Source of the DNA: Isoetes taiwanensis
Taxonomy: Eukaryota > Streptophyta > Lycopodiopsida > Isoetales > Isoetaceae
Direction of reading: 5' to 3'
DNA: 64,000 bases
NCBI GenBank assembly: GCA_021234155.1
Contig: JAJEKV010000027.1
Coordinates: forward strand, 9,932,716-9,996,715
Every line of letters starts with the position of its first letter. Position 1 is the stretch's first letter. The translations under genes were made by a program, and so were the position numbers. Positions 46,531 through 57,649 of this stretch are shown here, piece after piece. The notes below the pieces were generated by a model that worked only from the letters and a program-made list of their open reading frames with translations, had not been told where the DNA came from and did no database searches.

Positions 46531-46759
46531 ATAAGAAACAAGAAAATTAATACGTCCTACGGCGCATTGTTCCAGTTTTAGCATGTCCTTATATTTCCTT
46601 AAATTCTCTTGGATTCCCTTACATTCTAGAAATTTCTAGAACATTTTAGAACTTTCTGGAACATTTTGAAACTTTCAAAACATCCTAGAATATTATAGTC
46701 TATTTTATCTTAATTAGAACATTACCCTTAAGTATATTTGAAACATAAATTATTTATAG

Positions 46760-46845
46760 AATTAATGCTTGGTCTAGTGGTTAGAGTGGGGGGTTTGAGG
46801 GGTTGAGGATCACGGTTCGAATCCCCCCAATAACATAAAAAATTT
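46760..46845 (+). mobile_element. tRNA-like SINE head
   Basis: A-box TTGGTCTAGTGGTTAGAGTG and B-box CGGTTCGAATCCCCC, followed by an A-rich run. The acceptor stem of a real tRNA is missing. Confidence 0.65.
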
Positions 46846-46864
46846 TAAAAGCCTTTCCTTAAGG

Positions 46865-47165
46865 AACGAGCATTCAATATGAGCCTTAGGATCTTAAACT
46901 TGATCAACGATCAAGATCTCACCATATAAAAGCAATATGAGCCGTAGGATCTATTACATATAATTCCCAAAGCCACGTGGACCGTAGGATGTGTCCCCAA
47001 GCCACATGAGCCGTCGGATCTCGGACCGACGGTCAGGATCAGATCAATCTGGACCGTAGGACCATGGTACACATATTATATGTAAACTCCCAGGCCATCT
47101 GGGCCGTAGGATACGTCCCAAACCCACGTGAGCCGTCGGATCTCGCACGGACGGTCGGATAAGCG
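46865..47165 (+). repeat. GAGCCGTCGGATCT-type degenerate repeat
   Basis: Six to seven occurrences of a GGATC core preceded by GAGCCGTAG/GAGCCGTCG or GACCGTAG, often with CCACGTGAG or ACGGACGGTC beside it. It lies in the leader (5' untranslated part) of the LTR element. Confidence 0.75.
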
Positions 47166-47219
47166 CGAAACATAAGAACATATATAGATCAGATATATGA
47201 AACACATATATTACATTCA

Positions 47220-47330
47220 AGAGAGCTTGGTGTGGTGGTAAGCATCTAGGCTTGGAGTTGAGAGGTCATGGGTTCAAATCTGGGTCGAAGCGCCAGAAAA
47301 TTAGGTATATAAAAAAAATATAAAAATTTT
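47220..47330 (+). mobile_element. tRNA-like SINE head
   Basis: A-box CTTGGTGTGGTGGTAAGCAT and B-box ATGGGTTCAAATCTGGG, then an A/T-rich tail. It resembles the head of Au-type plant SINEs. Confidence 0.65.
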
Positions 47331-47750
47331 TATAAGGCAGAAATATGTATTTTATACGGAGCGGCGCTGACCCGATTATACGCGCTTATCTCCGGATTCT
47401 GGGACGTCCAAACCCTGTCAGCGCCGCTGTTGGGTTTGACCCCTTGCTCGTCCCTCTGCTGCCAGTTGACGACCCCTTTAGGTTTCGAGTACGCCCGACC
47501 CGTTGGAGCCATTTTCGCCTTCATTCGAGCTACCTATAAACAGTTATGGCCCATCTAAACCTGGGTCCCCAACTACACCTTTTTCCCTCCAAAATCATCC
47601 TAAACTTCGTAAATCTCAACAATTTCTTACATCAACCTAGCACAAGACTAAATCACCGAAAAGTTAGGCAGTCCAACTAGCTAAAACTCCCGCTCAACTA
47701 CCGAACTAACGGGTTAGAGATTTGGTCAGTGCTATGATTTCGGTCAACCA

Positions 47751-47770
47751 GAATCATGGCTCTGATACCA
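47751..47770 (-). promoter_or_regulatory. primer-binding site (initiator Met-tRNA)
   Basis: The minus strand reads TGGTATCAGAGCC one base after the CA end of the 5' LTR, the standard plant complement to the 3' end of initiator tRNA-Met. Confidence 0.93.
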
Positions 47771-47771
47771 T

Positions 47772-50667
47772 TGTGACGCTCCCAGAACATATACGGCGCT
47801 CCGGACGTATACATACGGGGACTTCCCCCTCCCATGGCAATCAGCTCGCCATGAGCAGGGCCCTCCGTCTAACTCGGGCCATCTGTAGAGAGATGCCCGG
47901 GTGAAGGACACGGAGGTGTCATTCGGCCCACGCCTTCAATGGGACTCCTAAGTTGCGGAAGCGTGAATACATGTTAGCACACAGCATAAATCATATATAA
48001 ATAACCACCACGAAGGGTGGCACATCCATCCAACTGATAATATCAGAGAAGATACATTTAATACTAGAGAAAAAACCCCAAACCCATGGTTCTACCCTGG
48101 CTCAGACTCCAGTGAGGAATCCAGTGAGGGCTCAAATTTGACGGCTTTCACGCCTGTTTTTGGCATTTTTGCCTGCCAAAACAAGCAAAAATAAAATTTG
48201 TATTGCAAATGAAAGGTAGCCAATGACCAAATGCCTGTCATACAGAAGGGCCATCAAAATACATATTTGTCATTTGAAAGGCTAGAAATTTAAATTGTCC
48301 TGTCATTTTTTTTATTTTCTTATTCTTTTGTAAATAAAATGATATAATATATAGGCTCATATACAAAAATATATAATCCATCCAAACAACCTTTAAGGTA
48401 ATGAATTTAAAAACACTTCATGGGCATGGCAAATTAGACACCATCCGACCATTGAAAAAAAGGAACACTAGCTTGCATCGGACAGGGAATTGCCAAGGAA
48501 TCGGCCATGAATCGCCAGGAAATTGGCCATGAAATCGGCCAGGGAACCCTAACTTGCATTGATTTAGATTCAAGAGCCCTCTTGAGCTTACTCCTCGATA
48601 AACAGCTACAGGGTTCTTCGGCTCATACTACAGTCTATACATGGGCTCTCTAATATGCTCCGCTGCACCAAGATTTTTGAGCCACAGAATATTTGATTCA
48701 GACCCACAGAATATTTATGGACAAACAACACATTTCTAAAACCTCTACTTCAACAAACCCACAGAATACTTAGATTCGGGGCTTTCTTGGGCTCATACTT
48801 GGGCTTATGCTTGGCAAACAATACTGCCATTCTCGGGCTTACACTTGGGCTCTCTGATTGTTCTGCATCAAGACTTTTGAAACCACCACTTCTACAAACC
48901 TATCTCATCTATTCATTCATGGAGCAAGTTAAAGACAACGTAAGTAAGTTCCAATTTAGATCATTTGCTCTATATTATTGTGATTTCTTGCTTTTTCTTG
49001 CTCCTTGCATTTCCGTAGTTTTCAAATTTTTATTATAGCGGTGGCTTCTTTAAGCTAAAAATAGAAGGAAGAACAATCAATGTAGATCTATGCTTTCTTT
49101 CTGCAAATTCTCTAATAGCATAGTTGCAAGCTCAAGCTCTCAAACGCAGCAGTAGCCCGACATAGTTCTTGAGGAGACCATAGAAATTATAGAAGGTTCT
49201 TGTAATGTACAAAAGAACATACCTATTGTTGATGTACATTTAAAACTTGGTTATATTATTACGAGTTTATAATAGACTTTATAACTTTTATTTTTTTTTT
49301 AAACATAAAAAATAGCTTTTGTTGTTTGAAATTTTTGTTTTGCATTTGAAATGTTAAAATTGAAAGACTTCCTATCATGCGAAAGGCATAATTTTTTTTT
49401 GCCTGTCACAAGAAAATTAGGGGTAGCCTTCAAATTTGAGCACAGGATCGACTGACGGCTAGGTCTCAAGAGATCAGCAGACCGAATCTTGGCATGGCGT
49501 TGGCTGGCATAGAACATCGGCTAGGGTTGTCCACTCCATCCGCCCCTCCTGTGCACACTTTGCAGATGAGTCGAATCATGCTATGGCATCACTATAGCCT
49601 TCCGGAGACGCAGGCTCAAGGTGTCACCCTTCGAGCCTACTCCAGGTAACATGAAGACCTGTCCGATGAGGCAGGTCGGGGAAGCGTCCCCTTCCAGGAT
49701 CACAGCGGTTCCATGGGTGAGCTAGAGAATATGTGCCGCATCAGCAACCCCCGCATCCGTACCCGACTTACTCCCCTAAATCTACACAAAGTACAGGGTG
49801 CCCCATACGGGTCACACCTCTGCACCCAGGGAGTGTCAGACCCATACCCGACCCTCTACGTGACCGGCTATCAGGCCTAGCCCGCTGTAGGAGTCCCAGG
49901 AGCCTTTTATGTTCGTGCAAGACCCCATCCCCACTTCACCACTGCGTCCCTTCTTTGGTGCTAAGCAATTCCATAGCATCTACGACTCGGTGGGCTCTTG
50001 TGCACAGGCCGCAATGGGAAATACAGGGATCCACCTAGGAGCATACTAATAAACATGGCTCAGAGGTCTCTACCCCCCTTAATTCCCCCATTTCAAGAGT
50101 AATACTATGCAAAGAAATATCAATCCATCATTTAAGAGCAAGTACAAAATCAGAGATAAGGAGAACTCACCTTTGCAATCAAGGGTTAGTTCCTACAGGT
50201 AAAGCATAGAGAACACAGAGAAACAGAAGAAATACACACAACAAGTGCCCAACAGGGGCGCTACCCTACAGATAACACAGCTAAGCTACGGACTAACCAT
50301 CGAATCGGGCTTGGGATGGCTCCATCTCGATTTGCTGAAGGGTGCCTGGCTGCTGCTCCTCCTCCTCCATCTCCAATTGCTCCTAATTCGAATTGGGGCC
50401 CCAAAGTCCTAATTTGGGTGTCCAAAATGGAAACCCTGCCTTGCCCAATCGATTTGGGCCAGGTGGCATGTCATTAATTAACTAATTTGGTATTTTAGCC
50501 CTTTTTAATATTAGGATAAGCCCTAAATTCGAATTAAGGTTTTGGGTTAGGTTTCCACCTTTATAATTTAATTATTAACATAGCTAACCTTAGCTTATGA
50601 ATAATTAATGTGCCATTAATTATTCATAGTGACGTGTCATGTGCGTATAAATATGTGGAACGTCACA
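47772..50667 (-). repeat. 5' LTR interrupted by a 1.3-kb element
   Basis: Homologous to 38,855-40,430 in two blocks, 47,772-48,121 and 49,444-50,667. Small differences include a 13-base insertion near 50,560 and a 15-base deletion near 50,640. Confidence 0.95.
48122..49443. mobile_element. non-autonomous TIR transposon (hAT-like) in the 5' LTR
   Basis: The left end reads CTCAAATTTGACGGC after CAGTGAGGG; the right end, inverted, reads GTGCTCAAATTTGAAGGC. The flanks AGGAATC and AGGATC resemble an imperfect target duplication, and the other LTR shows the empty site. The interior is AT-rich with subterminal GCCTGTCA/TGACAGGC-like motifs and no transposase frame (largest open frame 83 codons, 48,787-49,038, membrane-like, unrecognised). 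Confidence 0.75.
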
Positions 50668-50672
50668 CTAAT
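50668..50672. repeat. target-site duplication CTAAT, right
   Basis: Matches 38,850-38,854. Confidence 0.9.
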
Positions 50673-51534
50673 GGCTTGGAAATAAGAATGGATTTATTGA
50701 TAGTCATTCCATGCCTTTGCCCAAAATTGCAAGCTGTTTGCAGTCCTTTAGTTTATCTTTGCATTGTTAAAACGAGCCATTCGCTTCCACCAACTTAAGA
50801 TCTGAGAAGATATTCGAATAACTCAAATTTCATTATTTATCTTCTCACATGCAAGCCAAGCTTGTTGCATCATACTTGATATTAAAACATCCCTTTGGAT
50901 ACTATGCAGGAGAATTTGAAGTTCTAGGGGAAATCAGCATACCCAACTATCTATGGCCCATATGGAATTTATATTATTGCTATTGGTCCATCATTTGGAA
51001 CATCCCCTTTCATCCTATATGATTATACTCCTTCCGGCTTGTCAAATGATATTGGAAACACAGACTTGGGAGTAAGCATGGGATGATGCCTCTGTTCTGC
51101 GGACTTGGTTGCAGTTGGAACATAAACTATTATGGCTTTTTTCCAGATGGATTTTCAAATACGTCTTTCAAGAGATTTTAACATTCTCACAGCTCCAACG
51201 ACAAGAATGATGTTCTGTCTTGCTCTACCTTCACGATTGGATCCATGTTCGATGAATATGGCACCACCATTATTATGAGCAGCATGCTTATTAGCGTTCC
51301 CACTATTGCATCAATGAAAATTATCACATCTTACATCGCTACAGTATTGAAGCCTTCAAACTTTATATCATGGTTTCTATTTCTTTTTGCTATTTTAAAT
51401 TCTTAAATAAATAGATATCAATAAAATGTTTTTAATTGTGTCTATAATATCATTACAAATATTTTCTACTTCGTTCACCAATTTTTAAGGCCCGAAGGGG
51501 CCAAAATCTTTTTGGATTAATACACAAACCATTA
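50673..51534. other. possible further scraps of the KUP/HAK pseudogene
   Basis: Around 50,930-50,990 the plus strand reads IPNYLWPIWN and, one frame over, PYGIYIIAIG, reminiscent of the SVPDYLYWPIFIIAIGAAI part of KUP/HAK transporters. It is expected in roughly this position if the LTR element landed in an intron. The match is short and frameshifted. The remainder shows nothing recognisable. Confidence 0.3.
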
Positions 51535-51891
51535 CATCCAACACTCTAAAATTAAATCCCCCTTGACCCCCTTTAGTTTGGGTGCATATTCACACGGGGG
51601 GTGACGTAGGGCAGCGAGAACCCCTAAAATTATGTTTCGCATGTACAAAATCAACACCATGTAGTATATTACCTCAAATCTTATAGTATTTTGCAAATCT
51701 TGTTATACAGTATAGCAAATTTTGTACATGCATACCCCACAAACGAGGAACTTTATGTACGGTGTAGATTAAGGAATAAAGGGTGAATATGCCTATCCAA
51801 TAGCTCTCGATGCCCGGAGTCACCCCTCGTCTGAATATGTACCCAAACCAAAGGGGGTTTCAAGGGGGATTTAATTTTAGAGTGTTGGATG
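51535..51891. mobile_element. 357-bp MITE with long terminal inverted repeats
   Basis: CATCCAACACTCTAAAATTA at the left end is repeated inverted at the right end. The similarity continues for about 70-80 bases on each side, with CCCCCTTGA and GGGTGCATATTCA / GGGTACATATTCA blocks. The flanks are TA on both sides (51,533-51,534 and 51,892-51,893), as for Tc1/mariner-type insertions. There is no coding frame inside. Confidence 0.85.
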
Positions 51892-52049
51892 TAATGATTT
51901 GCTATATGTCATGCTTAGGGTGGCTTCAGTTCGAATGTGGGGATCATACCTCCAGGAGATAATGGATTTGCAAGACCAATTCTGTCCCCGGACACAGACA
52001 TGACTTCAATTTGTCTTATCTAATATGTATACTTGTACAGTTTGACAAC

Positions 52050-52214
52050 ATTGTTATTACTGCCATGGTTTTTCCCTCGAAAACCTTTCGAGGCGGTGGT
52101 TTTTTAACCCAGTTAGTAATAGGTCCGCTGCCCTCTCTTTTTTGGGTCCCATAGACCGATTGGTCTCCATGGGCAATAAAAACCTATTCTATTCTATTCT
52201 ATTCTATTCTATTC
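52050..52214 (+). mobile_element. SINE-like copy with TATTC tail (S1 family)
   Basis: Contains TTTCCCTCGAAAACCTTTCG near the head, GGGTCCCATAGACCGATTGG, GTCTCCATGGGCAATAAAAA and a tail of about six TATTC units (52,185-52,214). It is the best-preserved copy of this family here. Confidence 0.75.
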
Positions 52215-53189
52215 CCTCACAAAATAATTAGGCATTAAGTCATGTTGGATGAGGCAATTTGTATTGAAAAGGTAAGGCATCTAAATGAAAAAGCCATGCT
52301 TCTGAATTAAGGCAGCTATGTAGAAGTTAATTGATATCCCTCTTTCCTTATAGATCCTCAACCATCGTTGGAGATGGGCTACATGCTGGAGGTCTAATAT
52401 ATCAAGTATACTATCTGTAAGAAAGCTCTTTTGTGATGCATCCATTTAACCATACAACCATACAACTCATCATGCATTGCAACCTTTAATGTGTGGAAAG
52501 TAAGAGCTTGTGACATGCACTATCTCCAGTAAGCTTTTGCATTCGAGGTTTGCATTGTGGTGTCTTTCGTGGGTGGAGAATTTTTTCTTGTGTTCTTTCA
52601 CTTTATGGGCATTCTAAAGGGCCCTATTTTGATTCCACCTAGTGTCTTCTAGTAGCCATCTATAGTGTTTACGACCTAATGATTTTAGGGTCTTTTAGCA
52701 GCTGTTCTTCTATGCCCTAAATTACTGTTTCATGCAACTTTGTGTGCTCTTGACTGGAACCATTTCGAGATGGGCAAATTAGCTCATGTTTGGTCATAAC
52801 AATGTTTGTCTATATTTTCTCAAAAATTTCCATGATGATCATTTAGTGGCAATTTGGGTCCTTTTCTAGTTGTGGTAATGCTCCATACATAGTGTATATA
52901 CCTCATATATTTTCCACTCCATACTTGAATTCACTGCTAAACAGGTCCTTGGACCTTATTCAGATTCTTGAATTAGGCACACCCTCATCTTCGCAAGAGG
53001 GACATTGGATTCTTCTCTAAAGTATGCTCGTCTAAGAGATACTCTTCAAATACTGGTTCTAACTTTTTCTTTCGTGTAGATAATACGCGGCAATGGACCC
53101 TATGTCCAACATTTTACAACATTTCTTTTCAAGAAATGCTAGTGTATGTTCCTATCTACCTTGTTCCAGCACTTATTTACTTGAAATAA
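52215..53189. other. no gene seen
   Basis: AT-rich intergenic sequence; no recognisable exon or repeat. Confidence 0.5.
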
Positions 53190-53325
53190 AATGTATTTTT
53201 ATCGTCCACGGAGACCAATTGGCCTATGGGACCCAAACAAAAGGACAACAAGGTATTACTGTTAGAATTAAAAATCCCCATCCCTAAGGATTCTCGAGGA
53301 AAAAACCGTTCATCATCAATTACCC
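53190..53325 (-). mobile_element. SINE-like copy (S1 family)
   Basis: The inverse of the 52,050 copy: TTTTATCGTCCACGGAGACC, GGCCTATGGGACCCAAACAA and TTCTCGAGGAAAAAACCG. Its tail on the minus strand is A/T-rich rather than a clean repeat. Confidence 0.7.
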
Positions 53326-53705
53326 TTTCGCAAGTTTGTATTATACAGTCAATAAGTGAAGCATTTTTTTTTTTTATATACTTTTATCTTAGTTTTGAAA
53401 TAACATCCGCACTATTGTGCATTACAGGCCCTCCCCAATCTTAATTAAAATACTCATTGGGACAACTAGATCAAGCTTGTTTCTTGCGTCTTACTATGCG
53501 TTAGCATGGCATGTTAACTTCTTACAGCAAGAGAAAGCAGATTGAAAATATATAAACACTATATTCATTGAAAGCTCTCAAAATTCATATTGTCTAAACT
53601 TACCATGGGTAATTGAAAGTCTGAGCGCATGGAAAATAATACTTTTCTTATCAAAAATTGAATACAGGTTCTGTTCTTTCCATAAGGTATCCAGCAAGTG
53701 TGATA

Positions 53706-53771
53706 TAGAATAGAATAGAATAGAATAGAATAGAATAGAATAGAATAGAATAGAATAGAATAGAATAGAAT
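53706..53771 (-). repeat. (TTCTA)n tail of LINE, 13 units
   Basis: An uninterrupted TAGAA/TTCTA microsatellite at the 3' end of the LINE that follows. The run of YSILF in the minus-strand translation is merely this repeat. Confidence 0.95.
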
Positions 53772-54182
53772 ACATTTTATGTCCCTGTGGCCGGGAGGTT
53801 ATTGGACTTTCTTAGCATCGGTGAGCACCCCCCATCTCCCTCCCCACATTATGGGCTAGCCGCGATGCTTATAGATCTTATAGCCTTCATTTGAGCTCTT
53901 ATTGAATTGTTTATTTTTTACCAGCACGTCGATTTTGTTTGACATCTAGGTCATGCGGGTGAGCCTAATTATACTAGGCTTTGAGCCATCTTCGCGGGTA
54001 CCATTGATACACATTCTTGTGATATCAATATACGAATCCTGTCTTCATGAATTTCTCGGTGTCTTTTGGTCATTTCTGCAATGGTGTCTGCTAGTTCTGT
54101 ATGGGCCATCAGTATTGGTATTGGTGCTCCCCATTTGACTCTACTTTATCTCATCTAATCTCGATGTATGCCAGGCAGTCAT

Positions 54183-54836
54183 TCAACATATGATTTTCAT
54201 CCTCGATTGCTCCCGTATATCACATATTCTGCATGTTCGATCTTCCCAGTTTATCTTCTTCCATCTGCCTTTCTCTATTTGCAAATCGTGGCCTCCCATC
54301 CTAAATCTTGCTAATATGTCTCGCTTTGCCTTCCCTATTCTGCTATCCCTGTAAAAAGCCTGTTCTACTTCCATCCTTGGGTTGAACATGTCTAGTAGCC
54401 ACTGTATTTTCGGTCCTGCCCTCTTCCTTAGCCATGCTGCTGCCACTTCCGCCGTTCACTTGTCTTCCCTTTTCCCATGTTCCAGTATATGGCTGAGCTC
54501 CATTCCGAGATCCTGTATACATTGCACCACATCCCTAAACCATCCCTGTCCTGACACAAGGTGTTGTCTGGCAGATGCATGTATTGCTATGGGTGATAAC
54601 TTATTGGGGTTCTCTGCATTGTTGTCTTTCAACAAATATTTGAGAGTTCGCTCCCATGCTCTTACCTTTATTGGTCTCTTCCCTGTCTCATATACCATGG
54701 TGGTTATTGGTGTATTTATTGTCTGAATCTCCCTTCGTGTTTTTCCCATTTCCCTTCTGTTAAGCCGGGCCCCCCACGCCTCCGACCCATATAGTTGCGT
54801 GCTTGTCATTAGTGTACTAAAGAGATAGGATTTCAT
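54183..54836 (-). pseudogene. LINE ORF2 C-terminal region
   Basis: Segments 54,836-54,456 (STQLYGSEAWGARLNRREMG, typical of the region after the polymerase) and 54,446-54,183 (FNPRMEVEQAFYRDSRIGKA, DRTCRICDIREQSRMKIIC). The latter aligns with the LINE copy at 58,388-58,966, but the His of its zinc-knuckle is lost. Confidence 0.8.
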
Positions 54837-54899
54837 ATCCTAGTCCTTGATCCTACTCCTATTGCAGTAATTTTTCATCAAATAGAAGTTGCCGATTGC

Positions 54900-55800
54900 T
54901 GCTTGAAAACTATGAGTCTGCCCCTTTTGACCACTTCCTTGTGCCATGAGTGTCGTATCCCAAATACTTGTATTCTGATGCTCCCTCGAGGTCTGATCCC
55001 GAGTATGTGAATGGCTTATTCCATGTCTTTGTCCCAAAAATCACTATTTTTGTCTTGGTAGGATTCACTGTGAGCCCTGTCTTTTCACAGAATTCTTCTA
55101 GCATTGCCAACATCTTGTGCATTCCTCTATTCTTGGTGGCCAACATGCCCAGGTCGTCAGCATATAGCATGATTGGTACCTTGGTGTTCCCCAGGGTTGG
55201 TGATGAATTCCTGTAGAGCATCTATGTATATTCCAAATAGAGTAGACAGGAGGGGACAACCCTGTTTCGCCCCTGTAACACACTCGATACTGCGCCATCT
55301 TTGCTTATACCCTCTAGTACAAACGCACGATGGATTCTACTAGTCCTTCCAGAGCTTTCAGCCCTATTAGTCTACGTATTAGTTTTTCTCTAGACATTGC
55401 ATCAAACGCCGTTTTGAAATCTACAAAGCAGCAGATTATCTTCATGTTCTGGGTCTTTGCCTATTCAACCAATATTTTGAACGTCGCTAAGTGATCTGTG
55501 GTAGAATGATCTGGCTGAAATCTAGCTTGACCTTGCGCCCTCAATTGTCCTATCTCAACCCAGTTTTTTTAACATACTATCCAGTATCTTCCCAAACCAT
55601 TTAGCAAATATGGAGCTTACCATAATCATTCTGTAATTCTCTAGGTCATTGAGGCCGCCCCCTTTGTGTAGTGGTATTATCCTATTGTGTCTCCACCTCT
55701 CTAGTACCCCAATGTATACTATCCTATACTAGATGTACAATCTCTACTCCCACGCATTTCAACATCCATACTGGTCGGGTGCCTTGTTATTGGCTATCCT
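54900..55800 (-). pseudogene. LINE reverse transcriptase
   Basis: The catalytic box reads IMLYADDLGMLATKNRGMHK (about 55,165-55,106), followed by EEFCEKTGLTVNPTKTKIVI. Upstream, in other frames, are STLFGIYIDALQE-like (about 55,210-55,250) and NKAPDQYG-like (about 55,770-55,800) motifs. Both catalytic Asp residues are kept, but the domain is spread over several frames. Confidence 0.85.
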
Positions 55801-56092
55801 TTGTAAGGCCACCAACACGTCTTGAGACTTAAAGCATAGATCATGTTGCTCATTGGGCATTGTTATTGGGGCAGCCCTGTCTTATATAACCTATCTAGGT
55901 AATGCTCCCAGCCGATCTCATCCCTCCCCGTCCCCTTGTCTTGCCATGTCCTTTTTCTGTCTTTCATCTGTGTCCAAAATTTCTTTGGTTGCCTCTTTAT
56001 CATTCTAGCAAGGTCCCATTGGCGTTGCAGCAGGGTCACGTTCCATTTTTCTTTTAGCATCCTTAGACATCTAGTTCTCTCTCCCTAGTATT

Positions 56093-57038
56093 CTATCGTC
56101 CCCTTGCTAGGCTTGTCCTTCTTTTCTGTTGCCTGCATTCTTCGTCATACCAGACTGATGGTGTGAAAGCCCGTATCCTCCTTGCCCTTTGCCTCATTCC
56201 GAATTCTCTCCTTGTTGTGCGCACCAAGATGTCATTACATATGTTCCCTCTTTCTTCCGGGTTGGTGTTCTCCCATTCCTGTTTGTTTATTTCATCTCTA
56301 ACCCCTGGACGAAATGACTCCGACTGTTCGTCCTTGTACTGTATCATCATCCCTATTCTGCATGTCCTTCCCCCAGTCCTTGTTTGTTCCTTTTTTGGTT
56401 GTGTCATTTTTACCCATATTGGTCTGTAGTTTTCACTCTTTCCTGTCAGCCATTCCATCAGTTCAATGCCTGTTATTTCCAGCGCTGCTACTTTATTCAC
56501 TATCACACAATCTATTATGCTTTTTCCATGTATGTTATTTCCAGCGCTGCTATTAGCATTTCCCCCCACCATTAAGCTCCCCGTCTACTGTGTGTCTTAT
56601 TCACTTTTCCGGTCTTGCGGATTGTATCCATTGCATGTTTACTTCGTCATATATTGAGATTTGGGCCTGCTCTTGTTTTGTCCTTGCGTTAAGGTCCCCC
56701 ATTGCTATCAATGGGCCTATGTCCTTCCATTTCATGATCACCTCCCCCAGTCCCAGTAGCTCCAACTTATCACTGTTGGGCGGGTAGTAGAAGATTAGTA
56801 ATGATAAATCCTGCCTATTTGACCACTTGATATTAAGAAGCATGTATCTTTTATTAATATCGTCGTTATCCGTCGTTATAATACATGCCTTGTCGGCTAT
56901 CCTATTTTTCATATAGCAGGCTAGGCCCGCATTCCCTCTTCCATTTTTGAAGTTCTTATCTTTCCAGCAGGTGAAAAACCTGTACCCCTCTTTCTCTGGT
57001 AGTCTTTTTGCATTGTGTTCCCATGTCTCCACGAGCAA
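56093..57038 (-). pseudogene. LINE AP-type endonuclease
   Basis: Two open stretches. 57,038-56,601 begins MLVETWEHNAKRL (metal-binding Glu) and contains GRGNAGLACYMKN, YYPPNSDKLELL and IAMGDLNARTK (Asp/Asn site). 56,572-56,093 has NNIHGKSIIDCVIVN and SENYRPIWVK, where the usual SDHRPI has decayed (Asp-His to Glu-Asn-Tyr), so the catalytic His is lost. Upstream, 57,378-57,157 belongs to ORF1 or the linker. Confidence 0.85.
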
Positions 57039-57649
57039 TATGATGTCATGCTCCCTTGCCTCCTCCAGCCTTTCCTCGTCATCCCCATGGGTACCCTGTG
57101 CAATTCCAGTACCACATGGTCATCACATCCCTTACTTGTTGCGGTTGTCCGTCCCCTCATGTCCTTGCCTGCCCCCTTGTCATTGCTACTATCTGTGACC
57201 CTGTCCTTGTCACGTTGACCATTCCCCTTCCAACCCCTCTTCCATTTCCTACTCCTTTTTGTCTTTGGAGCTGTACCTCCACTATTGCCAGTCCCCTATG
57301 GGCCTGTCGTATGGTTTCTGGCGATCTCTGTGTCTCCACCAGGTTGCCCCTCATTTGTACTATCTCCGCTTTCATCATCTCTGTTCTTGATTCCTATACC
57401 GCTTGATTCTTGCCTCTCTTCATGATGTAGACCTCCCATTTCGTACTAATGCCTGAATGCCCGCCTGATTTAGTTCTTTTGCCTTGGCCAGCTCCCTGTC
57501 TGCATCATTGTCAATGCTTCCTATATGTTGATCCCATTTCGCAGCTTAATAGCCATGCGTAGAACCCTTTCTTTGGCTGCCATATCCATCAGTGTGAGAT
57601 TGATGCATTACAACCCCAACATTTGGTCCACAGTTGAAAACAACAGTAA

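Larger units (their letters stand above)
38855..50667 (-). mobile_element. complete LTR retrotransposon, apparently non-autonomous
   Basis: The element has two LTRs with TGTGACG...CGTCACA ends (38,855-40,430 and 47,772-50,667), a 5-bp CTAAT duplication, a primer-binding site complementary to initiator Met-tRNA next to the right LTR, and a purine-rich tract next to the left LTR. These fix its orientation as minus. The LTRs differ by roughly 30 substitutions in 1.56 kb (about 2%, counted by eye). The 7.3-kb interior has no frame over about 100 codons in the sense direction and no recognisable gag, protease, reverse transcriptase or RNase H; a faint integrase-like stretch near 43,850-44,060 is unconvincing. 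A SINE (45,181) and three tRNA-like heads (46,425-47,300) lie inside. Its mobilisation would need proteins from another element. Confidence 0.92.
53772..57620 (-). mobile_element. LINE with (TTCTA)n tail, near full-length but degenerate
   Basis: Minus-strand order: ORF1 remnant (about 57,600-57,160), endonuclease (57,100-56,330), linker (56,060-55,863), reverse transcriptase (about 55,800-54,900), C-terminal region with a zinc-knuckle remnant (54,840-54,183), 3' UTR and (TTCTA)n. Several stops and frameshifts separate the domains. It shares its tail type and C-terminal domain with 58,114-58,975. Confidence 0.9.

Noticed and set aside
46760-46845. Candidate tRNA gene
   Set aside because: The A and B boxes are good but no acceptor stem or plausible anticodon stem forms; a SINE head explains it better.
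53578-53775. Minus-strand open frame with repeated YSILF
   Set aside because: It is the translation of the (TTCTA)n LINE tail.
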